Translations under genes and position numbers: made by a program
The notes under the pieces: generated by a model
The model's database searches: none
What the model was told of the DNA's origin: nothing
The model's input: only the letters and a program-made list of their open reading frames with translations
DNA from: Labia minor
Taxonomy: Eukaryota; Arthropoda; Insecta; Dermaptera; Spongiphoridae
Direction of reading: 5' to 3'
NCBI GenBank assembly: GCA_963082975.1
Contig: OY720350.1
Location: forward strand, 20,120,910 to 20,184,909
DNA: 64,000 nucleotides
In this document: positions 53,361 through 64,000 of the stretch, in pieces
How positions within the stretch are numbered: the first letter of the stretch is position 1
Layout of the letters: each line of letters opens with the position of its first letter

Positions 53361-53366
53361 TATATA

Positions 53367-56300
53367 TTATGGACTGGATGGATCAGGAGCTGTGATTGGA
53401 TTCCAATCATCAAGTTGTGTGATTTTTATACTCTCACTCCAGAGTTTAGCCGCTAGATTTGGATCATTTGCTTTTTCTGTTGGTTCTGTCACTTTACAAT
53501 CACTAAAAAACACAAAACAAATAATATAATAGAATAATAATAATTTAGAAAAAATTCCTGATAAAAAGTATTGCACACTTATTCAATTTCTTATTATATT
53601 GATTTTTGAAAAATTTATTTTAAAAAAAAACATTTATTATTTTTCAATATGTTTAAGGAGCAAAATATGTGGAAAGATATAGAGATAATTTTATATGTAA
53701 TTATATAATAAGCAATTGAATGATCTCTATATACCAGCCCTGGCCAACCCAAATGACTCCATGGGCCTCTTTGATTAGGAGCAATGCTACAGGAGCCGCA
53801 TTTTAGGGAAACGTGAAACAATGTATTTAAAAACACTTTTAATACTTTCTTGATGCTCTATTATTTCTAACTTTTTTCTTCCTTTTTATGGAATCAAATA
53901 TTTAATTTAAAAATTGTAAGACATATTTTAAATAAAAAAATTAATTAATTATAATTATTTCAATTATATTTTTTGTTTTTGAATATACAGACGAGAAATG
54001 AAAGTTACAAAAGAAATATAAAGTTAACTGGCGGGCCGCACAATTTTTCACGGTGGGCCGAATGCGGCCCGACTTCCGCGTGTTGGCCAGGCCTGCTAAA
54101 TACAATTCAAATTACTTAGTATAATATTATATTTATTTAGTGAAACTCTTATAAAAACATTTCAATCATTAACATATCATTAAAGAAATATAATATGGAA
54201 CCCTTTTTTACCGACCGACGATAGTAAGGGAGGTATTGTTTTCACACCAAATTTCACATGTGGAGATTTTTACATATCTCCACGAATCATGCATTTTCTT
54301 ATCAGAAAAAAGTATTTTTAGCATGATGTCTGTCCGTCCGTATAGATGTGTACAGCCTGAACGGCTCAACCGATTTTGATGAAATTTGGTATATTTACTT
54401 AATGCATCAGTGGGATGAATTGATCAACTTTTGGTGCAAATCCGGAAACCGGAAGTGGTCCGTCCGTCCGTATGTCCGTCCGTATAGATGTGTACAGCCT
54501 GAACGGCTCAACCGATTTTGATGAAATTTGGTATATTTACTTAATGCATCAGTGGGATGAATTGATCAACTTTTGGTGCAAATCCGGAAACCGGAAGTGG
54601 TCCGTCCGTCCGTCCGTCCGTATAGATGTGTACAGCCTGAACGGCTCAACCGATTTTGATGAAATTTGGTATATTTACTTAATGCATCAGTGGGATGAAT
54701 TGATCAACTTTTGGTGCAAATCCGGAAACCGGAAGTGGTCCGTCCGTCCGTCCGTCCGTATAGATGTGTACAGCCTGAACGGCTCAACCGATTTTGATGA
54801 AATTTGGTATATTTACTTACTGAATCAGTGGGATGAATTGATCAACTTTTGGTGCAAATCCGGAAACCGGAAGTGGTAGTATTAGCGATCGACGATAGGA
54901 AGGGAAGGGTTATTTTCACACCAAATTTCACATGAGGAGATTTTTTTATATATCACCACGAATCATGCATTTTCTTAACAGAAAAAAGTACTTTTAGCAT
55001 GATGTCTGTCCGTGCGTCCGTCCGTCCTTCCGTCTGTCCGTATAAATGTGTACAGCCTGAACGGCTCAACCGATTTTGATGAAATTTGGTATCTTTACTT
55101 AATGCATCAGTGGGATGAATTGATCTACTTTTGGTACAAATCCGGAAACCGGAAGTGGTAGTATTAGCGATCGACGATAAGAAGGGAAGGGTTATTTTCG
55201 CACCAAATTTCACATAAGGAGATTTTTTTACATATCACCACGAATGTATTGGTTTTATCCTCGGGAAAAATCATCTTCATTATGTTTTTCTTAATTTAAA
55301 ATTATATGACGTCACCCAGCCCTTCATGACGTCACAGCCTCGGGTAACGCCGGCTACTTCAGCTATATATTATAAATAAAATAAAATTAAAAATATTTAT
55401 GTTCTATACATATCTGTTTTTTATTACATTAATAGATATATTAAAATTATTTGAAATTGTTTCTGTAGCTGGAAATTAATTTACTTCAAACCGTCGGTCG
55501 GTTCGGACCTGGCCACAGGTCAACTTATTTATATAAATTATTATATGTATAAGTTCGACTGCAACTTTTAGGAGAGAACACGGTGAAGTCATTGGTAGGA
55601 AAGAAACCAGCAGGGTTACCAATTGTGATTGTGGAACTGATTAGTTTTTGGAAAAAATATTACCTTTTTCGAATTTCAAGACATTTTCACTAAACTGTTG
55701 TTAATTGTATCTTCTTCTACTTAAGGTGCCGTCTCCGTTTCGGAGTTTGGCTATCATCATGACTAGGATAGCCTTAGAAGCTGCCCAGCCATGATAATTT
55801 TTCTTGGGAATGTTAATGCGGTGGTTTCCCATTGCCTTCCGCATGTATAGAACCAGGAACTGACAGTTCCTGGAGCCGGAGGCAGCTGATGTTAAATTGA
55901 ATTTTATTAGAAAAATTTGTTCTTAGTTGGAATCGAACGCCGACTTCTTGTGTAGAAAATTGTTATGCTACACGCTCGGCTAGCTGCCTCCTATAATTGT
56001 ATCTTAGAAAGTTTAAAAGCAATCACAAATATTGAGAAAATTAATTGTTTCTTTATTTCAGTCAAGTTCCATTGCCAACATCTTGTGATTTGCCTACCAA
56101 AATACTTGATGTAAATATAAACAGTGTTCTCTCCTATAGTAGCCCTATTATTGTCCTTTAATAAGATTGAATTGTTTATATTGTATAGCACAGAAGAGTA
56201 ACTTTTATTAGTTTAATAATAAAGACACATCACAAATAAACTACTTACCTATAATATAAACCTGTTTCATTTTCACATTTTTCATCCACTGCACAGTAAA

Positions 56301-58541
56301 TCGAAGTTTGTGCGCCTTGTCGAGCATTTTTAGCAAATAAATTTGAACTAATGGAATACATCGTTGATAACCCCCAGAAATAGGTATCACTAATATTACG
56401 ATGAATCTCAGTTTTCACGACACCCGGATGAAGAGAATAAACGTTTATATTTTGTCCTATGTTAATTTGAAACATTTATTATTTATATATTATTATATTA
56501 TTATATAAGAGAAAAACATATTTTATAAACGTAATTGATTTACCTTCCAATCTACGTGCTAATTCTTTTGTAAAAAGAATATTTGCCAGTTTACTATTGC
56601 CATAGGCTTTTATAGAATCATAATTTTTTTTTAACATCAAATCTGAAAAATCCAATTCAGCATCTGAAAAGTTAAAAAATAAAAATAGTAATGAATAAAT
56701 TAACTAATTTCACTAGTATTAAAATTATTATATAAAATAAATTATTAATAATACATTTGTGCGCCACTGATGACACATTTACAATTCGTGCAGGTGATGA
56801 TGATCGAATTCGAGGAAGTAACAAACAAGTTAATAAAAAATGACCGAAATGATTTACCCCGATTTGATACTCTAAACCATCTTCAGTAGATTTCTTTGGA
56901 CAAGCCATTACTCCTAGAAAACAAATAAATAAATAAAAAGAAGAAGATTTAATTAAAGACACCCCAAATACTTTATTCAATACTTAATATAATTTAAATA
57001 ATAATAAACTTTTGGCAAATTAACTTTCCCCTCCCATTCCAAAAAATATTTTTCCGAATGTCAAAAAAAAAAAATCAATTTAATTTTAAAATTAAAAAAA
57101 AAAACAAATAATTAAACATGATAAATAAATACCTGCATTATTAATCAGAATATTTATTTTGGGACAATTTTCATTTAAATATTTTGCAGTTTCACGTATC
57201 GATTGGAATGAACTTAAATTCAAATTCCTTGATGAAATATTTCCCAAATTTGTTTCATGCTCGGTAATTTTCTTGATTGAATTGACTGCATCTTCGGCTC
57301 GCTTATCATCGCGACACAAAATAATCACATTTGCACCTGTGAAAAAATAAATACTAATAATTATAAATGAAATAAATATTACTTTTAATTAAAATTGAAA
57401 TCAATTTTAGATTAAATTCTTATAAATATTTTATAAACAAAATTACTTTTTGAAATTATTCTTGAATAATTTATATTTCAGTATAATTTTATCAATATTA
57501 TACTCCTATATAAATATAAAGAGGTTTTGTCTGCATATTGGTCAGAATTTAAATTTTTTTACATATAATCACGTATTACGACCTAATATGACTTTAGAAT
57601 TTTAATGTCTGATTACTTTGAAATTAAATCACAACATTCTTCTATTTCTTCTATTTGAATTTAGTATATAAATTTTATCAATAAGTAATTAAAACAACTC
57701 AGAAATTTATTTTTTAAAACTTTTTTATTTCAATATCTTCTTTATGTTTAGGTATATAAAAATATTATTGAGAAATATTAAATGAACAAAATCATTTCTC
57801 AAATATATATCTAAATTTTAATAAAAATAATTAATCAAATATAAATGAAATATTTAATTAAGGTTTTCATATATAAATATATATTTGTTTATTTAATATA
57901 ATATTCTAATATTCATAATCATAAATTACCACTTGTGCCTAAATTTAATATAAAAATTGTCTAAATATTAATAAATATTCAATAAATAAGTAAATAATAT
58001 GTTTTAATTATCATTTTACTTTTTTATTATAAAATTTAATATTTAAAAGTAAAACACTTTTGTTACAAGAGTACATAATAGTTACAAGTTTTTTTACAAA
58101 AATATACGAATATATAACGTTGAAGGGAGTACAGCCCCTTGTATAGTTGCAAAGACAATATAATAATTATTAAGATTTTATGATAATAAATTGAAATATA
58201 ATGATAGTGTATATAAAAATTAAAAAGCAAATAAAAATTTAACTTTTAATTAATAAATTAAAAATTCACATTTTCATGTGATTGCATTGTTTTAATTTGA
58301 ATGTGCAAATGCAAGAAACAGTCAAATCAATTTATCTATTTGGTGAATATGTCGTTTTTAAATGAATAAGAGAACAAATTTATCTACTTGTTAGATAGAA
58401 TTAATTTATTTGACACTACTTACCTCTTTTATATAAATCCAAAGCAGTTTCTTTTCCAATTCCAGTATTTCCACCCGTAATAATTGCTGTTTTTCCATCT
58501 AAACGAGCTTTGGATTCACAATACCGAGTACAACGAAACAT
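53367..58541 (-). CDS. Retinol dehydrogenase 11-14-like short-chain dehydrogenase, copy 3 (6 exons)
   Basis: Third SDR paralogue, clearly the sister of copy 1. Exons in coding order: 58424-58541, 57133-57336, 56755-56913, 56544-56663, 56249-56456, 53367-53502; the first five have the same lengths as copy 1; 314 aa. Motifs: [41 protein letters not shown] (YxxxK), [15 protein letters not shown] and [12 protein letters not shown]. The exon 3 stretch [20 protein letters not shown] is identical to copy 1, suggesting a recent duplication or gene conversion. A splice acceptor 9-10 bases upstream of the ATG (exon edge about 58549) implies an untranslated upstream exon. The last intron carries a large HINE with a 138-bp tandem array, a SINE and a hAT element. 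Confidence 0.9.
53736..54095. mobile_element. hAT-type MITE
   Basis: Ends are CAGCCCTGGCCAAC and the complement of CAGGCCTGGCCAAC. Flanks CTATATAC and CTAAATAC match at seven of eight positions. No coding sequence. It lies in the last intron of SDR copy 3. Confidence 0.8.
54208..55529 (+). mobile_element. HINE copy g with internal amplification
   Basis: Standard ends (TTACCGACCGACGATAGTAA; AACTTATT after the hairpin), but the microsatellite-plus-flank block is present five times, making it twice the normal length. Confidence 0.7.
54325..54880 (+). repeat. Tandem array of a 138-bp unit inside a HINE
   Basis: TATAGATGTG starts at 54341, 54483, 54621 and 54759 (spacing 142, 138, 138), with a diverged fifth copy at 55041. 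Each unit is CCGT microsatellite plus GTACAGCCTGAACGGCTCAA to CCGGAAACCGGAAGTGGT. Units 2-4 are nearly identical. Confidence 0.9.
55715..55992 (-). mobile_element. tRNA-Ser-like SINE family 2
   Basis: On the minus strand it begins GGAGGCAGCTAGCCGAGCGT (A-box-like) followed by B box GTTCGATTCC at the expected distance. Then comes a body containing CTGTCAGTTCC, GGCAATGGGAAACCACC and GATGATAGCCAAACTCC. It lies in the last intron of SDR copy 3. Confidence 0.7.
57350..58420. other. AT-rich intron 1 of SDR copy 3
   Basis: No repeat or gene recognised. Confidence 0.5.
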
Positions 58542-58820
58542 GGAGTTTTCTATGCAATGTTAAATTTTAAATTAATAGTAGAGGAATTTTTTTTCTTTGG
58601 ATAATGAGCGAGATATGGTTTGGGATAATTTTTGAATATCTTTGGGTTGAAGACTTAATCTTGACTTGTTTGTATTAAGAAATTATCTTTTTTCGTTTAA
58701 TATATTGAATAAATATTTTAAATATTAAATAAATCTGTATATAAACTTTCAAATCATTGACCTTAATTAAAAATTTTGGCTTACTCTTCCCAAATAAATA
58801 ATTTTTTCCAAATTTATATA

Positions 58821-59000
58821 TGAGGGCAATTCACAAAGTAGGTTACGTTTTGGAATTAAGACAAAACTAGTACAGGAAAATGTTCTTTATTATATGAAGC
58901 AACTAAAATACTATTTTTCTACATAATCGCCAAAAAAAGTTGAGACATTTATCGTAGCGAAAATCCGCCGCCTGAGTGTTGAGCCAGTCAGCCACTGCCA
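58821..59000 (-). pseudogene. Mariner/Tc1 transposase C-terminal fragment
   Basis: The minus strand encodes WLNTQAADFRYDKCLNFF, then in another frame GDYVEK, the usual last residues of many mariner transposases. The stretch ends near a presumed terminal repeat (CACAAAGTAGGTTACGTTTT). Frameshifted and truncated. Confidence 0.6.
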
Positions 59001-59426
59001 ATATTATTCCATTTAATATAATTCTATCAAATAAAAACATCGCGAAAAATATATTAAATGACATATAAGTTTAAAATATACCTAATAAAACGATTAACGA
59101 TTTTCGATATTTATTTTATTTTTATAGATAAACATTTCAATTATTATAAAAATTAAAAAATAAAATTAAAATTTAAATAAACATTTTAAAATTGTATGTA
59201 TATTGTGCTGTATTTATTTATTCAAACTAGAATAAAAATAATATATGAATTCTTTTTAATTCTTAACTTATTATTTAGTTTATTTTTCTATTTATAATTA
59301 AACGTATAGATTTAGATAAAAAGCTGATACTCTAATTTATAGATTTCTGTACTAACCAAATCATTTAAGATATTCACTCAATTCAGTTTATATTTTTTAG
59401 AATATATTTACTTATTTAATATATAC

Positions 59427-59457
<31 letters not shown>

Positions 59458-60200
59458 TATTATTAATTTAATAAATAAAAAAATTATATAACATAATGCT
59501 TACATTTTAAGTTTGCAGTAGTATTATAGCTTTATCACATTCAATACGATACTAACTTCAAATATAAATTATTATCTTGTCTGACGAGTTTTATCTAATT
59601 TATTTGTTTTATGTTGTTTTTTTTACCAATCGAGTGTTATTTTTTAATAGTCATGTAATTTCTGACTTCATATATAATAATAGAAAATATATAGGTATAT
59701 TACATATATAAAAAAAATGAAATATCATAAATTTGTATTCATTTTTAATGATTTTGTAATTTGTATGATGATATTTAATTTTTTCTAACATTTCTTTATA
59801 TGATGCTCTTTGCACCTAGACAAGGATATCCGTTTTCCTGAACCTCCTTCAGCGTTTCTATATCTAATACTAAATCTATTATTAATCGAATAGCTTTGTA
59901 ATTATTTTGTACAAAAAAAAAAGAGTTACTTATATATATTAAACTTGTCAATCATAAAATGATTATTAAAAAATATTATCTACTTATTCAAATAATATAC
60001 ATTATTATTTAGAATATTTTTATATTAAATTTCATTAATAATTGATCATATATAGTTTATATATGATCATTTTTAATATAATATTAAAAATTATAAATTA
60101 TCAATATACAAATAGAGGGATATGAGTATGTTGTGTTTTAATTTATTCATAATCGGGGAGGTCCATTTTGAGTTTTAACCTTTCATTTTTCCGAGCTGAT
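59000..60200. other. AT-rich region upstream of SDR copy 3
   Basis: Apart from the shared upstream block at 59573-59601, only AT-rich sequence and a TA microsatellite at about 59427-59450 were seen. Confidence 0.4.
59573..59601 (-). promoter_or_regulatory. Upstream block shared with SDR copy 1
   Basis: On the minus strand this reads AAATTAGATAAAAC followed by GTCAGACAAGATA. It matches the block at 36107-36135 upstream of copy 1 while surrounding sequence differs. It lies about 1 kb upstream of the copy 3 start codon, so it probably marks a conserved promoter or 5' UTR element retained after duplication. Confidence 0.35.
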
Positions 60201-60203
60201 AAA

Positions 60204-61090
60204 TTCTAAATTTGGTAATTACCTATTCAGGTAAACTCATTTTCTAGGATTTGGATAATACTTTACCAATGGGTTCCTTTTGCATTCCAAATAAACTTTT
60301 CTAATGAAATTTTTCCCGGCATCTTATCGTTTTCGAGATAAAAATTATTAAAATAAAGATTTTTTAAGTTTGACAGATTAATATTATGAACGTCGTTCTG
60401 ACTCGGGGATGCAGGGGGTGAGTGGCACCCGGGCGGCGCGAGCCGCCTTAAAAGTATTTATTCATTTTATATGTTTTTTTTAATTTTTTTCTCAATATGG
60501 TTCAAAAAAAAGGTCAAATGATTTTGCGATCAGGATCTTAAATACTTTCGATCTTTTTAAAATATTTTAAAAAACTAAATTAACTTAAATTTACTTTATC
60601 TTTTTTATTTGTAAATTTTTAACAACTTTGGAGGGAGGGGTTGGGTTAGGGAAGGACCGGCAAAATTATTCTCGCACCCGGGCAGCATATACCCTAGGGA
60701 CGGCCCTGAACGTCGAAATATGCCATTAAGTAATGTTTTATAGACTAATTCAATAATTATTCACTTATTCACTAATTTTCGGTTTTTATGAGTTCGGTTT
60801 GTATATAGAAAAAATAGTTAATTAATTTTTTTAATTTTCATAAATCCAAACCGAACATATAAAAAACAGAAAATTAGTGGCGCGATCTAGTGGTCAATTG
60901 ATAAAACATAGTAGCTAAATAGAATATCAATGGATTTATATGCAAATTTTAATAATTTTTATCTCGAAAACTATAAGATGCCGGGAAAAATTTCATTAGA
61001 AAAGTTTATTTGGAATGCAAAAGGAACCCACTGGTAAAGTATTATCCAAATCCTATAAAAAGAGTTTACCTGAATAATTACCCTAAATTT
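60204..61090. mobile_element. Large fold-back element
   Basis: Arms of about 140 bp (60204-60355 and 60945-61090) are inverted copies; shared word TGGAATGCAAAAGGAACCCA and complement. A second pair of inverted segments lies near 60740-60880. A hAT MITE is nested inside. Confidence 0.6.
60397..60708. mobile_element. hAT-type MITE nested in the fold-back element
   Basis: The right end is the complement of CAGGGCCGTCCCTAGGG; the left end is decayed. Flanks AACGTCGT and AACGTCGA differ by one base. GCACCCGGGC occurs near both ends. Confidence 0.55.
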
Positions 61091-61338
61091 ATATTTGGAT
61101 TCTCCTGTTTATGAAACATGAAGATTTTTTAAAAATTTTAAATTCTAAACAATGTGTATATAAAACCCTTTATATATATTGATAAATTGTTTTTTCTTTT
61201 ATGCAATAATATTATATTCCTAAAACTGTTGTATAAAAAAATATTCTTCATATTGATAGAATTATAATGTAATAAAGAACCTTGAGATCTTGGGTGTTTA
61301 AGGACTTCTATCTTACTTAATCCATTTGTGTGTGTGTA

Positions 61339-61710
61339 GCCAGTGTTCCCAAATGGGAACAACAGAAAAAGTCTAAATAGCGTTTGCAAACTATTAAATT
61401 TGACACCAAATTTGTGCTATTGTAATCATGTTATAATTTAACTTTTGTTTTAAAAGTACGTATATTTATCAAATAGATAGCTACAGCAGTTATTCGTACT
61501 TGCTTTCAACAAAAACAAAAAAAAAAAATTGAAAAACTAGTAATTGTGATTTTTAAACATATGTAAATTCATGATAAGGTATTATTGTATTATTTTTTTA
61601 TAAATTTCTTTTTATCCAGCTGTTATTATTAGTTCAAATAAATAAAAAAATTTCATTTGAAGTTTACAAAACATCAAAATATAAATTGTTCCCATTTGGG
61701 AACGCTGGTC
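61339..61710. mobile_element. MITE with palindromic CCAGYGTTCCCAAATGGGAAC ends
   Basis: Inverted ends CCAGTGTTCCCAAATGGGAA at 61340 and the complement near 61687-61709, separated by AT-rich DNA. A third copy of the end occurs at 62226-62249. Superfamily probably piggyBac, given the fragment just downstream. Confidence 0.5.
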
Positions 61711-61934
61711 TTTCGGCTGTTATAAAAAGATTTTTATTTTGGAGGGCATGTTCTACTTAAATATTTTTTTTAGTTAGCCACTCAATATAAAATATAAACC
61801 TAATCAAAATAAGAAATTTAAATTAAGTAATTAAGTACAATTGAATAATAATTTCATGAAATTTTGAACATTTTCTGAAAAATCGATGAAAAAATGGTAC
61901 GATATTTTGGTCACCTGTAAAGGTGTTGTAAAAA

Positions 61935-62070
61935 TTAATGGAGATGACCCTGGTCAAATAATAGAAAGAACAGAAAGAGGAAAGCAACGTCGATGTGCTG
62001 TATGAAAAAAAATTCAAGGAAACAATGTCGACTGTGCAATGTTCCATGTTTTGAATCGTTCCACCAATAA
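61935..62070 (+). pseudogene. piggyBac-like transposase C-terminal cysteine domain fragment
   Basis: The plus strand encodes IIERTERGKQRRCAV, a TGA where the family has Cys, then after a frameshift in a poly-A run NSRKQCRLCNVPCFESFHQ and a stop. This is the C-terminal Cys-rich zinc-binding motif of piggyBac transposases. The catalytic domain is absent. Confidence 0.6.
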
Positions 62071-62337
62071 ATCAAAATACTTTTTCTTTGTTTGGGAACC
62101 TGTTTTTTTAATTTTTTATAATTCTAAAAACATAATTTGATGTTTATAATGTTTTATAATTCTAAAAAATAAAAAAATAATTTGATGGTTTATAAATGCA
62201 TTTTATTATTTTACTTGCTTGAAAGACCAGCGTTCCCAAATGGGAACATTTATTTTTAGACACCAAAAACCCCTTCAAAAATATTTTTTTATTTTATATT
62301 TACCTACATGATTTCTAATGAAAAATTGAAAAAAAAA

Positions 62338-63190
62338 CTAATGATGTTTGTATGGTTTATAAGATTCAAGATACCCTGTTAGAATCCAATGATAACCCTG
62401 TACCTCAGAGGTTCTTAATCTTATGTACTCTGCGGACCCCCACTTGAAAAAATTTTTTTTGACGGACCCCATTCTAACTTTAGGTACTTTACGTCATTTT
62501 ATTAGTTAATTTCTGGCTTACGATCTCATAAGAACAAGGATATATGATGAATATTTCTAACAGTGATTGGTGAATAACGATTTTTTTGCATATTGTAGAA
62601 CACATTTTATTAGAAATTATAATATTGAAGAAAGAAAATTCTGCTAAATATGAAGATGGAATCGGTAGCAATAGTTTTCTTGCACATTTCGTTGAATTTG
62701 GGTATTTGATCTCTGTTTCCTCACAAAGCTATGCCATCGCTTCTTTTATATTAAATAAAGTTTTAACCGACTCATCATTTTCTCGTGCACCTGTACGATG
62801 GCTTTGCGGACCCCCAGTAAAGGCTTCGCGGACCCCCAGGGGTCCGCGGACCACAGTTTAAGAACCTCTGCTGTACCTCATCTTGAATCACAAAAGAGAA
62901 ATTCTCGCTGAAGTCAATTGATTGATATAATGGCTTGATTTGGCGCGCAGTTATCCTTTAGACTTTTAAAATAGCTCGACTGACTTTTTGCAATATAAGA
63001 ATGTGGGATCAATTTTTCTATTTTTGTTGTTAGTTCATCAATAAATTCATCAATGGTTGAAGTTTGAGTTATCATCTGTGTCCTGTATGTAGCTACCCAC
63101 TGTTTGAATTCGATCCTATCTTCTTCCTCATAGTTTTCAAACTTTGTTTGTAAGAATGCTGTTAAACTTTCCTTCGATGGACATTTTTAG
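62338..63190 (-). pseudogene. Degenerate arthropod transposon-associated protein, interrupted by a hAT MITE
   Basis: Minus strand, from high to low coordinates: SLTAFLQTKFENYEEEDRIE, FIDELTTKIEKLIPHSYIAK, SQSSYFKSLKD, then after a frameshift SIDFSENFSFVIQDE. The coding sequence then breaks at the hAT element (62406-62870) and resumes on the other side as VQGYHWILTGYL to a stop at 62338. I recognise the IAKSQ...DFxENxxFxxQDEVQGYHW pattern from uncharacterised arthropod proteins thought to be transposon-linked; the activity is unknown. Confidence 0.55.
62406..62870. mobile_element. hAT-type MITE with perfect 8-bp target duplication
   Basis: Flanked by CTGTACCT on both sides. Ends are CAGAGGTTCTTAA and TTTAAGAACCTCTG, with GCGGACCCCCA repeats at both termini. 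Its target lies inside a coding fragment, whose frame resumes on the far side. Confidence 0.85.
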
Positions 63191-64000
63191 GTAAAAATAT
63201 TTTATTTAATATTAAAATGTCTAATTATTAACAATATTCAGCCATTGAGACTCTCATATTGCTCATAATTAATGTGTTGTAACTTGCAGTGGTCTTAGTA
63301 AATAGAAGGAGGCAAATACACAAAACTTTTATTTTATTAAATTAAAGCCCATTTCATGTAGATAATTTAGGAAAAAAAAAGTTCTTGATTATCTCATTCC
63401 CTTGTCGTGATATTTCATTTTACGCTAAACTTTGTTTGTAATTTTAAAATTTTATAATATCCAACATATAATTTTTTTAAAAATATTTTGGGGTCCGTTA
63501 CATTTTTTTTACAATTCCTCATAGTTATAAGAACATGCCTTAAAAATTTCAACAAGATAGGAGGTTAAATAAGTGAATGAGAAATTATTTTCTTCTCCAA
63601 TACATGTTTTATTTGGCCTTATACGAGGCTCGGAAATTTAAAAACGCCAATCTTTAAAGTGCCATTACTCAAAAACTATGTGAGATAAAAAATTAAAATT
63701 TGGTGGTGTTTTTCATGTTTATAAATAGAACATATTTACCAATTTTCATAAAAATCTGAGATTTTGGGTGAAACGGCCTGGATGAATTGACGTGGAATGA
63801 CCCGCCCACTATGCATTTTAACTTTCGCTTTATATAATTAATTAAGTATGTATATTATAATTAAATTAATTTCAATTAATTTTATTTTTCTCTTTCTGAT
63901 TAATATTTTTTTTTTGTTTTATTTGAAAATTCTATTATATAATATTATAATTTGAATAGCATATTTGATTTTTTCTAGAAAAGTTATTCTCTTACATTTT
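63190..64000. other. Window edge, probable transposon-derived non-coding DNA
   Basis: No frame seen. A stretch at 63640-63815 (ending TTGACGTGGAATGACC) is less AT-rich and looks like non-coding transposon sequence, possibly belonging to the same element as the fragment at 62338-63190. Confidence 0.35.

Noticed and set aside
54472-54879. A 135-codon plus-strand ORF with three 46-residue repeats
   Set aside because: It is a by-product of a 138-bp non-coding transposon unit in tandem; the same sequence elsewhere in the family is full of stops and runs on either strand.
54334-54880. CRISPR-like regular repeats
   Set aside because: The units are 138 bp with no unique spacers and belong to a eukaryotic transposon.
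55915-55992. A possible functional tRNA-Ser gene
   Set aside because: The boxes are tRNA-like but no acceptor stem or complete cloverleaf closes, and it continues into a SINE body.

Overview
This is a eukaryotic window, very AT-rich (roughly four fifths A+T by eye), with small exons separated by AT-rich introns and dense transposon debris. Gene content (secreted histidine acid phosphatases of the insect venom/lysosomal type, RDH11-14-like short-chain dehydrogenases) and transposons (R1-clade LINE, hAT, mariner, piggyBac, DINE-1/HINE-like and Helitron-like elements) point to an arthropod, most likely an insect. The order cannot be fixed from the sequence. No bacterial genes, rRNA or CRISPR array were seen.

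Layout. Every recognisable host gene lies on the minus strand, in two tandem arrays. (1) At 106-9049 and 13305-25303 are two paralogous seven-exon histidine acid phosphatase genes (about 350 and 352 aa). Both reconstruct as uninterrupted reading frames with matching exon phases. (2) At 29205-35687, 39043-44329 and 53367-58541 are three paralogous six-exon NADP(H)-type short-chain dehydrogenase genes (317, 307 and 314 aa) with identical intron positions and phases. The middle gene may have an extra in-frame 5' exon at 49668-49806. Copies 1 and 3 are the closest pair and share a conserved block upstream of their start codons. Two small relics of duplicated exon 2 sequence lie in introns of copies 1 and 2.

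The rest is introns and spacers filled with mobile DNA. There are at least nine hAT-type non-autonomous elements, five of them with perfect 8-bp target duplications; one 1.2-kb element still encodes the hAT dimerisation domain. A DINE-1/HINE-like family carries a GTCY microsatellite and has about eight copies, one with a 138-bp unit amplified in tandem. Other elements are Helitron-like ends with a CTAG terminus, a decayed mariner, a second mariner/Tc1 tail, a piggyBac C-terminus, an R1-type LINE C-terminus, RTE-like LINE tails, two tRNA-derived SINE families and several fold-back elements. At 62338-63190 a degenerate arthropod transposon-associated protein fragment is split by a hAT element.

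The phosphatases and dehydrogenases have no evident joint pathway; they look like two neighbouring families growing by local duplication. Exon coordinates were derived by hand from splice signals, frame and agreement between paralogues, without transcript data.
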